Assembly: GCA_964428015.1 (NCBI GenBank)
Contig: CAYRWR010000010.1
Coordinates: forward strand, 22,010 to 86,009
Length of the DNA stretch: 64,000 nt
DNA from: CAYRWR01 sp964428015
Lineage (GTDB): Bacteria > Spirochaetota > Brevinematia > Brevinematales > CAYRWR01
Direction: 5' to 3'
The notes beneath the pieces were generated by a model. That model worked only from the letters and a program-made list of their open reading frames with translations, was not told the origin of the DNA and made no database searches. Position numbers and translations under genes: made by a program. Shown one piece after another: positions 58,197 to 64,000 of this stretch. The first letter of the stretch is position 1, and every line of letters begins with the position of its first letter.

Positions 58197-60128
58197 TTAA
58201 AGCTTTTGTCGTATTTGTTCAAGTATATGACTGCTGAAGGCAGGGACATCCATGGCAGTCTGTTCTTCCTTGCCTCTTTCTCTGACGGTCACGGTGGCTG
58301 TCTCCACTTCTTTTTCACCCACTACCAGGATAAAGGGGACCTTTTCCATAGTGGCTTTGCGTATTTTGTAGCCCAGTTTCTCACTGGTCATATCCACATC
58401 GACACGCAGGCCCTGTTTTTTCAACTGGGCTTTGACATCCAGGGCGTAATCGTTAAACTTATCCGAGACCGGCAGCAGCACTGTCTGTACCGGTGAGAGC
58501 CAGACCGGGAATTTACCCGCGAAGTGTTCGATCAGGATGGCCATAAACCGGTCCACGCTTCCAAAAATTGCCCGGTGCAGCATGATCACCCGGTGATCCT
58601 GTCCGTCAGCTCCGGTATAGGTCAGGCCGAATCTCTCGGGCAGATTGGGGTCAAGCTGTATGGTACCGCACTGGTGGGTACGGCCGATGGCATCACGCAG
58701 ATGATAGTCGATCTTGGGACCATAAAACGCGCCGTCGCCTTCATTGATCACGTAGGATTTACCGAAGCGGTCCAGGGCGTTCTTCAGGCTCTGGGTGGAA
58801 GTCTCCCAGAATTCTTTATTGCCGATAGCGTTTTCCGGCTTGGTGGAAAGCTCCAGCTTGTATTCAAATCCGAAAGTAGAGTAGATGTCATCGATCAGCT
58901 GGATCAGCTCCAGTATCTGGTCTTCGACCTGCTCCATGGTGAGGAAAACATGAGCGTCATCCTGGGTAAATCCGCGTACCCGGATCAGCCCGTTGAGCTG
59001 TCCGCTGCGCTCAAAGCGGTGCACCTTGCCGAATTCCGCCACTTTGAGAGGAAGCTCCCGGTAGGAATGCTTTTCTTCTTTATATACCAGGATACCGCCG
59101 GGGCAGTTCATAGGCTTGATGGCGTAGGCTTCTTCTTCCTCGGTATTGGTAAAAAACATGTTTTCTTTGTAGTTGGCCATATGCCCGGAGGTCTCCCACA
59201 GGTGGTCTTTGAGCATAGTGGGGGTCTCAATTTCCACATAACCCAGGGGCTCGATCTTTTCGCGCATAAACTGGATCAGCTGATTCTTGAGTATGACACC
59301 CTTGGGCAGGTAAAAAGGCAGCCCGGGACCTTCTTCATGGAAGGAAAACAGTCCCAGTTCCTTACCCAGCTTGCGGTGGTCACGCTTTTTAGCTTCTTCC
59401 AGCTGGTAGATATAGTCTTTGAGTTCTTTTTTGTCGGCAAAGGCGGTCCCGTAGATACGGGTCAGCATTTTATTCTTTTCACTGCCCCGCCAGTAGGCAC
59501 CGGCCAGGCTCATCAGCTTAAAGGCTTTCAGCATGGAAGTATTGGGGACATGGGGTCCGCGGCACAGATCAGAAAATTCACCCTGGTGATAGATACTGAC
59601 AGTGTCATTTTCCATATCTTCCAGCAGTTCGATCTTGTAGTTATCTTGGGCTTTTTTGTAGCGTTCCAGGGCTTCCTTGCGGCTGATTTCTTCGCGGCTC
59701 ACGGCCAGCTTTTCCTGGGAAATCTTTTCCATCTCTTTTTCTATGGCTGCCAGAGCTTCTTCAGACAGAGGCTCGCTGAGATCCATATCATAATAGAATC
59801 CGTCCTTAATGACAGGCCCAATACCCAGTAAAGTGCCGGGATAGAGGCGCAGTACAGCCTGAGCCAGGAGATGAGCTGTACTGTGACGGATCACATCCAG
59901 GCCTTCAGGGCTGCTGCCGTCCAGGATTTCGATCTGGGCTCCGGAAGGTATGGGAGATGACAGGTCTTTTAGTTCGCCATTGATACGGGCTAACAGCGCG
60001 GTATTGACCACAGCGGAAAACCCGGCCTGTTTGGCCAGTTCGCGGTTTTCCTTGAGGTATTCTACCAGATCCAGGACAGTCTTGCCGGCTGCAAAATCAA
60101 GAGTAACATTACCCAGTTTCAGGCTCAT
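58197..60128 (-). CDS. thrS: threonyl-tRNA synthetase
   Basis: 643 residues: TGS domain (1-60), editing domain (about 65-225; RHSTAHLLAQAVLRLYPGT with the HxxxH pair, YYDMDL, CRGPHVPNTSMLKAFKLMS), class II catalytic core (about 245-535) and anticodon domain (about 540-643). Zinc ligands are the Cys of MNCPGGILVY and two later His, including LHRAIFGSVDRFM. Motif 2 is FGKVHRFERSGQLNGLIRVR. AAGGATGAAG precedes the ATG. First gene of the thrS-infC-rpmI-rplT operon. No T-box leader is visible upstream. Confidence 0.98.
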   Translation of the reverse strand: MSLKLGNVTLDFAAGKTVLDLVEYLKENRELAKQAGFSAVVNTALLARINGELKDLSSPIPSGAQIEILDGSSPEGLDVIRHSTAHLLAQAVLRLYPGTLLGIGPVIKDGFYYDMDLSEPLSEEALAAIEKEMEKISQEKLAVSREEISRKEALERYKKAQDNYKIELLEDMENDTVSIYHQGEFSDLCRGPHVPNTSMLKAFKLMSLAGAYWRGSEKNKMLTRIYGTAFADKKELKDYIYQLEEAKKRDHRKLGKELGLFSFHEEGPGLPFYLPKGVILKNQLIQFMREKIEPLGYVEIETPTMLKDHLWETSGHMANYKENMFFTNTEEEEAYAIKPMNCPGGILVYKEEKHSYRELPLKVAEFGKVHRFERSGQLNGLIRVRGFTQDDAHVFLTMEQVEDQILELIQLIDDIYSTFGFEYKLELSTKPENAIGNKEFWETSTQSLKNALDRFGKSYVINEGDGAFYGPKIDYHLRDAIGRTHQCGTIQLDPNLPERFGLTYTGADGQDHRVIMLHRAIFGSVDRFMAILIEHFAGKFPVWLSPVQTVLLPVSDKFNDYALDVKAQLKKQGLRVDVDMTSEKLGYKIRKATMEKVPFILVVGEKEVETATVTVRERGKEEQTAMDVPAFSSHILEQIRQKL

Positions 60129-60188
60129 TCTTCATCCTTTTACACGAAAAGTCATTAATTTTAAAGGAAGTAAAGGAAAATATCAACT

Positions 60189-60215
60189 AAAACAGGGGCA
60201 AAACCTCCCTGTTTT
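60189..60215. repeat. inverted repeat in the thrS upstream region
   Basis: AAAACAGGG / CCCTGTTTT with a nine-base loop, about 60 bases before thrS. It could form a leader hairpin or act as an operator between thrS and the divergent gene; no T tract suits a terminator well. Confidence 0.45.
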
Positions 60216-60255
60216 ACACTCTCCAGTATGAGGTGATGATATAAAGATTTTTCTA

Positions 60256-60283
60256 TTGACAGGAAAAAAAGCTGTAATAATAT
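60256..60283 (+). promoter_or_regulatory. promoter of the STAS-like gene
   Basis: TTGACA, 16 bases, TAATAT. The expected start at about 60290 leaves ATG 60316 with a short leader. Confidence 0.65.
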
Positions 60284-60315
60284 TTAATATATAATTTAAT
60301 ATGAAGGAAAAAACC

Positions 60316-60693
60316 ATGGGAGTCAGTTATCACATTGATATGCAGGAACAAATCGTATGGACCCGAGCCTACGGCAGTATGGAAAATGATGATCTGGTAC
60401 TGCACGGCCACAAGGTAAAAAAAGACCCGGCTTTTGATCCCGGCTTTCAGCACATCATTGACCTCTCCGAAATCACCAAAAACCGCATCAACCTGGACAT
60501 CCTGAAAGAAGCCGCCCTGGTTTCCCCCTTTCACTCACAGAGCTACCGGGCCATCATCGTCCCCCGCGATGCCGACACCCGCTTTGTGGAAAAAATAACC
60601 GACATACCCGGCATCACTCCCGGGCACCTGCGTGCTTTCCGCAATGAGGAAGACGCCCTGCAGTGGCTCAAATCTCTCCGGGTCAAAGCCTGA
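60316..60693 (+). CDS. small cytoplasmic protein, possibly STAS/SpoIIAA-like
   Basis: 125 residues. Pattern beta-beta-alpha repeats: MGVSYHIDMQEQIVWTRAYG, FQHIIDLSEITKNRINLDIL, YRAIIVPRDADTRFVEKI, then FRNEEDALQWL, a common last helix of SpoIIAA-like STAS-fold proteins. The classic phosphorylatable Ser is not evident. ATG 60316 is chosen because AAGGA is seven bases ahead; the upstream ATG 60301 has no SD. It is divergent from thrS and has its own promoter. Role unknown. Confidence 0.7.
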   Translation: MGVSYHIDMQEQIVWTRAYGSMENDDLVLHGHKVKKDPAFDPGFQHIIDLSEITKNRINLDILKEAALVSPFHSQSYRAIIVPRDADTRFVEKITDIPGITPGHLRAFRNEEDALQWLKSLRVKA

Positions 60694-60738
60694 CAGAAGC
60701 CTCCCGCCCATTCTCACCGAATTTATCTTAGCCTGCTG

Positions 60739-60767
60739 TTGACAGGAACACTTCTTATAGATAGAAT
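60739..60767 (+). promoter_or_regulatory. promoter of the DUF4139 gene
   Basis: Perfect TTGACA, 17 bases, TAGAAT, about 30 bases before the ATG. Confidence 0.75.
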
Positions 60768-60798
60768 CTGCTTATAAACCAAATGAGGGAGATGTGCC

Positions 60799-62442
60799 AT
60801 GCCCCAACAGGATAATAACTATAAGCTGGACAGTAAAATAGTCTCTGTCACTGTCTATACCGATCGGGCCCTGGTCAAAAGACAGGCCTCGCAGGAACTG
60901 CCCGCGGGAGAGCAGAGGGTATTATTCACCGGCCTCCCCGAACAGCTGGACCCCGACAGCATCCAGGTCAGCGGCAGCGGCTCGGGGACCCTTTCCGACA
61001 TACAGGTTAAAAAAGAGTATTTCACCACTATCCCCGATGCCCAGATCAAAGAAAAATGGGATCATAAACAGGCTCTGCAGGACTCCATTGCCCGCCTGGA
61101 TGAAAAAGCCCTGCGTATCCAACAGGAAAAGACCTTTGTGGAAAATATCGCGGTGAAAGTGACCAGCCCCGCCAAAAAAGCCGACCCGGATGACCTCAGC
61201 CCCAGCCGCTGGATGGAAATACTGGAGTTTTACCGGGGTAAACTGGAAGCCCTGGACCAGGCCCTGGCGGAGAATGCCCTGACACGCCGCCGTACCCAGG
61301 AAGAGCTGGATCAGGTGACCAATACTCTGCAGTCCCTGTCCCAGCAGAGGTCCCGGGCCCGCTATCAGGCTGAGCTCCTCCTCCAGGTGGATAAAAAAGG
61401 CGTAATGGATCTGCAGCTGTCCTATATCGTACGCGGGCCCTCCTGGCAGCCCGGCTATGACCTCAGGGTATCTTCTGCGGATAAGAAAATCGCTCTTTCC
61501 TACCAGGCGCGCATTACCCAGAATACCGGTGAGAACTGGGAAAACGTGAATCTCAGCCTGTCCACAGCCCGGATCGAGGTCAGCGGCCGCCAGCCCGAAC
61601 TCAATCCCTGGTTTTTGGATTTCTATGTGCCTGTCCCTCTGGCTGCCCCGGCTCCCGCGGCCCGGAATCTGGGATCAGGCGGTGCCGCCCCCAAGAGAGC
61701 CATGAAAATGGCAGAAATGGAAGAACGCATGGAAGGTTTTGCCGCAGATGATGAAGCCCCACCAGAACCTATGCCGGAGATACAGGCCAGTAGCAGCACT
61801 GTAGAAGCGGCAGCCGGTTCGGTATTATTTGTACTGCCGGGCACCTCTAATGTGGAGAGCGACGGCGCGCCCCACAAAGTCAGTGTGATGAATCAGACCC
61901 TGTCCGCGGAATTCCGCTACTCCAGCGCCCCCCGCGTCTCGGCCTTTGCCTACCTCCGGGCCAAGGTCACCAACAGTACCGAGTACCCCCTCCTGCCGGG
62001 CAACGCCCGGGTCTTTCTGGACAATGCCTACGTGGCTGAGTCCAGGCTGGATACCATAGCGCCGGGCGAGGAATTCTGGACCTCGCTGGGAGTGGATGAG
62101 TCCATCAAAATAGAACACAAGCTCCTCAAAAAATACCTGAAAAATGAAGGCCTGGTCAACCGTAAAAACCGCATGATCTATGAATACCTCATCAAGATCG
62201 AAAATCATAAGCAGACCACTGAAGATCTCCGGCTGGAAGACCACATCCCGGTGTCGCGCCACCAGGACATCGAGGTCAAGCTCTTGGAACCCCTCTGGAA
62301 GCAGGACAGCGACAGCCTGAAGAAGAAGGACTACGACACCCTGGAGTGGAACCTCAAGCTCAAGCCGGGTGAAAAAAAGGAGATACCTCTCAAATTCTCG
62401 GTGGAATACCCCCTGAACCGCAACATCTCGGGACTGGTGTAG
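60799..62442 (+). CDS. DUF4140/DUF4139 family protein
   Basis: 547 residues with no signal peptide. The N-terminal DUF4140 (about 10-110; SKIVSVTVYTDRALVKRQ, LPEQLDPDSIQVSGSG) leads to a coiled-coil region (about 90-200). The DUF4139 part then begins with LQLSYIVRGPSWQPGYDLRV and runs to the end (NLSLSTARIEVSGRQPEL, ARVFLDNAYVAESRLDTI, GEEFWTSLGVDESIKIEHKL). A loop rich in Ala, Pro, Glu and Met lies at about 285-335. Family members are called mucoidy inhibitor A-like, but the activity is not established. Unusually, many members are secreted while this one appears cytoplasmic. GAGGGAG precedes the ATG. Confidence 0.88.
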   Translation: MPQQDNNYKLDSKIVSVTVYTDRALVKRQASQELPAGEQRVLFTGLPEQLDPDSIQVSGSGSGTLSDIQVKKEYFTTIPDAQIKEKWDHKQALQDSIARLDEKALRIQQEKTFVENIAVKVTSPAKKADPDDLSPSRWMEILEFYRGKLEALDQALAENALTRRRTQEELDQVTNTLQSLSQQRSRARYQAELLLQVDKKGVMDLQLSYIVRGPSWQPGYDLRVSSADKKIALSYQARITQNTGENWENVNLSLSTARIEVSGRQPELNPWFLDFYVPVPLAAPAPAARNLGSGGAAPKRAMKMAEMEERMEGFAADDEAPPEPMPEIQASSSTVEAAAGSVLFVLPGTSNVESDGAPHKVSVMNQTLSAEFRYSSAPRVSAFAYLRAKVTNSTEYPLLPGNARVFLDNAYVAESRLDTIAPGEEFWTSLGVDESIKIEHKLLKKYLKNEGLVNRKNRMIYEYLIKIENHKQTTEDLRLEDHIPVSRHQDIEVKLLEPLWKQDSDSLKKKDYDTLEWNLKLKPGEKKEIPLKFSVEYPLNRNISGLV

Positions 62443-62575
62443 GGAGAGGTTACTTTGGTTTTTAATTGGAAGGGGGGAGTGGTTATATGCTAGGCTGAGA
62501 GTTGGGGCCATGTAGGGAATGACAAATCTTGGATTGTATGACCCGCCCCATGGGTCCGCCGTCCGTGGCGGACTT

Positions 62576-62590
62576 TGTACGACTGGAGTG
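62576..62590. repeat. short match to the dispersed repeat edge
   Basis: TGTACGAC-TGGAGTG resembles the edge of repeat copy 2 (37358-37373) and lies in the GC-rich spacer between the DUF4139 gene and the last gene. It may be a third, decayed copy. Confidence 0.35.
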
Positions 62591-62631
62591 AAATCGTTAT
62601 GATTTAAGACAGTTAGTATCAGGAGTATTTA

Positions 62632-64000
62632 TTGGACTTTTCTACTACAAATAGAGTCATCTTGTTCCTGCTCTCTTCATTTTTTCTTACAGGTTGTGTA
62701 GATACTAAACCTAATAGTAAGTCGAAATCAGATCAAAAAGCTCCTATCCTGGCACGGAAGATCAAAGTAGACAAATCATCACCCAAAAGCATGTATATTA
62801 ACTCCAATAATGTATATATCTATGACATAAGTGCTAATGATATCAAGACTGGTATTATCTCAGACACAAATGCTCTTGAACAATTTATGAAATATGACAG
62901 AGTCACACTTTATGAAACCAGAAAAAATTGGTGCTACGTAGAGGGACATACCCGTGATGTTAAGACTGGAGTAAATCTTATAATAGGAGGATGGGTCGAT
63001 AAGGGTACTGTTGAGGAATGGCAAACCGAGAAATTTTTTGATGTACAGGATAATGTTTTTAAGAAAATTACGGAACCCATTACTGTATATGATGACAGTC
63101 TTGGGGGTCAGGGCATAGATCAGATATCTAAAGGAGATACTCTTCGCGTGCTTAAGGGAAACGGTGAACGTTTCTTTGTTGTATCTAAGATGGGGAAAGA
63201 AGGCTGGATCGATACTAAAAGTGTGAATACAAGCAAACTACGGGCAAAAGAAATCAGTTGGAAAAATGAAAGATTTATAGCATTCCCATATTCTAAATTA
63301 AACACAAATCACAATGGAGATTTTGAACAATATCATTTTATAAATGAAAATGATATTATACATTTTATCAATAGCAGTGATTCTTTTTCAAATGTATTGC
63401 TCATAATGACAAAGTATAATGTGACAAATATTAATAGAAAAAACGTGCATCATGATTATTTATTTTATAATGGTATCGAACAAAACCTTTATCCAATTTT
63501 GGGAAGTGGTATGATTCAGATCAACGATTACATTTACACAAATATAAATGGTATAGAATACATTAAAACAAAACTAATAAAAAATGATTTCTTTGGATTT
63601 ATAGCAGTTATTGACAATTTCATTCCCTCAGAATATGTGAAGGACGAGAAATTTATAAAGGAATATAATAAAAAGGGTTATGTGCCCTGGGATATACAAT
63701 ATGATTACTGGAAAAAACGTAACTTAACAGAAATGTCTGTGATTCAATTGTACTCTCAAGAAATTTATCCAAAATTGATTGATGTTGTTTACTTGCAAGG
63801 TAAAGCTATTTTTTATTACAGTTTTATTTTCAGTAATTATGAAGAAATGAATCAAATCACTTTTGATGGTAGGAATCTCGATATTGAATATTTTATGCTT
63901 GAAAATGGAGTACTTCTTGAACCATTCAGGTTTTATAACGATGCATTTATTGATCAGATTATTTTTTCTACAAACAATCTGGATATGATAAATAAATATA
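62632..64000 (+). CDS. AT-rich lipoprotein with SH3-like repeats, 3' end beyond the window
   Basis: 456 codons without a stop to the window edge, starting at TTG 62632 with AGGAG six bases upstream. Lipobox FLTGC follows a hydrophobic segment (about 10-21). Two SH3b-like repeats can be made out: NVYIYDISANDIKTG to GGWVDKGTVEEW (about 60-125) and PITVYDDSLGGQ to GWIDTKSVN (about 145-200). The rest is rich in Asn, Ile, Tyr and Lys and not recognised. The gene is far more AT-rich than its neighbours, with many AAT/ATA codons, which suggests recent transfer. A transposon or toxin-type element could lie just beyond the edge. Confidence 0.8.
   Translation, partial: MDFSTTNRVILFLLSSFFLTGCVDTKPNSKSKSDQKAPILARKIKVDKSSPKSMYINSNNVYIYDISANDIKTGIISDTNALEQFMKYDRVTLYETRKNWCYVEGHTRDVKTGVNLIIGGWVDKGTVEEWQTEKFFDVQDNVFKKITEPITVYDDSLGGQGIDQISKGDTLRVLKGNGERFFVVSKMGKEGWIDTKSVNTSKLRAKEISWKNERFIAFPYSKLNTNHNGDFEQYHFINENDIIHFINSSDSFSNVLLIMTKYNVTNINRKNVHHDYLFYNGIEQNLYPILGSGMIQINDYIYTNINGIEYIKTKLIKNDFFGFIAVIDNFIPSEYVKDEKFIKEYNKKGYVPWDIQYDYWKKRNLTEMSVIQLYSQEIYPKLIDVVYLQGKAIFYYSFIFSNYEEMNQITFDGRNLDIEYFMLENGVLLEPFRFYNDAFIDQIIFSTNNLDMINKY

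Noticed and set aside
58524..59831. 435-codon open frame on the plus strand
   Set aside because: It is the antisense shadow of thrS; the minus-strand protein is unmistakable, and the plus frame has low-complexity Phe/Leu/Gly content and no ribosome site.
60129..60300. T-box leader for thrS
   Set aside because: Only about 170 bases lie before the divergent gene and no T-box core or antiterminator bulge could be found; only a simple inverted repeat.
1..64000. CRISPR arrays, transposases, integrases, rRNA genes, prophage
   Set aside because: No regularly spaced repeats, no transposase or integrase reading frame, and no rRNA. The GH25 lysozyme stands alone as a lipoprotein without phage genes around it.

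Overview
The window looks like chromosomal DNA of an anaerobic or microaerobic Gram-negative-type bacterium of moderate GC content. Evidence is the number of lipoproteins with lipobox signal peptides, two outer-membrane-barrel-like proteins ending in Phe, an RlpA/SPOR envelope enzyme, and oxygen-defence genes typical of anaerobes (flavodiiron protein, two rubredoxins, ferritin, peroxiredoxin). The LysM lipoprotein, the class III cyclases, the CotH lipoproteins and the FecR/PEGA sensor suggest a spirochaete or a related deep lineage. That placement is an inference from gene style; no 16S rRNA or other decisive marker is present.

Layout. 1-4.2 kb: partial aspartate aminotransferase, an extradiol dioxygenase-like gene, apt, and glyA behind a recognisable ZTP riboswitch. 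4.2-8.9 kb: a six-gene minus-strand haem operon with a His-rich b-type-cytochrome-like membrane protein, two cytochrome P460-like lipoproteins (CxxCH), an adenylate cyclase whose extracytoplasmic sensor carries its own CxxCH, and the System II cytochrome c assembly pair ResB/CcsA. 9-15.3 kb: peroxiredoxin, small proteins, bioB, a GH25 lysozyme lipoprotein, a flavin reductase and lipA. 15.5-25.7 kb: a minus-strand run of an SGNH hydrolase, an outer-membrane protein, a stand-alone HypF/Kae1-like protein, a lipid kinase and three tandem CotH-kinase lipoproteins, with DUF4956 divergent. 26.6-30.8 kb: a complete sugar-type ABC transporter operon. 30.9-37.1 kb: an Rrf2 regulator, a CHASE2 adenylate cyclase, a TetR regulator and polA. 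37.1-40.9 kb: RlpA flanked by long GC-rich noncoding spacers that hold dispersed repeats, then a zinc-ribbon protein, an EFR1-type flavodoxin/ferredoxin and tRNA-Pro(GGG). 41-45.2 kb: LysM lipoprotein, recF, folC, glutaredoxin. 45.2-47.4 kb: ferritin, flavodiiron protein and two rubredoxins. 47.4-53 kb: a DNA glycosylase, a SpoIIE phosphatase, a hydrolase, dprA and a TPR protein. 53-57 kb: an ECF sigma factor overlapping a large FecR-PEGA-PQQ membrane sensor, and a barrel protein. 57-60.1 kb: thrS-infC-rpmI-rplT, with infC starting on AUA. 60.3-64 kb: a STAS-like protein, a DUF4139 protein and an AT-rich partial lipoprotein.

How genes work together. The haem operon contains its own cytochrome c assembly machinery, so its secreted haem proteins and the haem-bearing cyclase could form one gas- or redox-to-cAMP pathway. 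The sigma factor and FecR-type sensor form a second signalling unit. The rubredoxins presumably pass electrons to the flavodiiron protein. Best candidates for undescribed biology are the P460/haem-cyclase operon, the degenerate HypF-like protein, the sigma/FecR-PEGA-propeller pair with two nested starts, the CotH trio, and the dispersed intergenic repeat.
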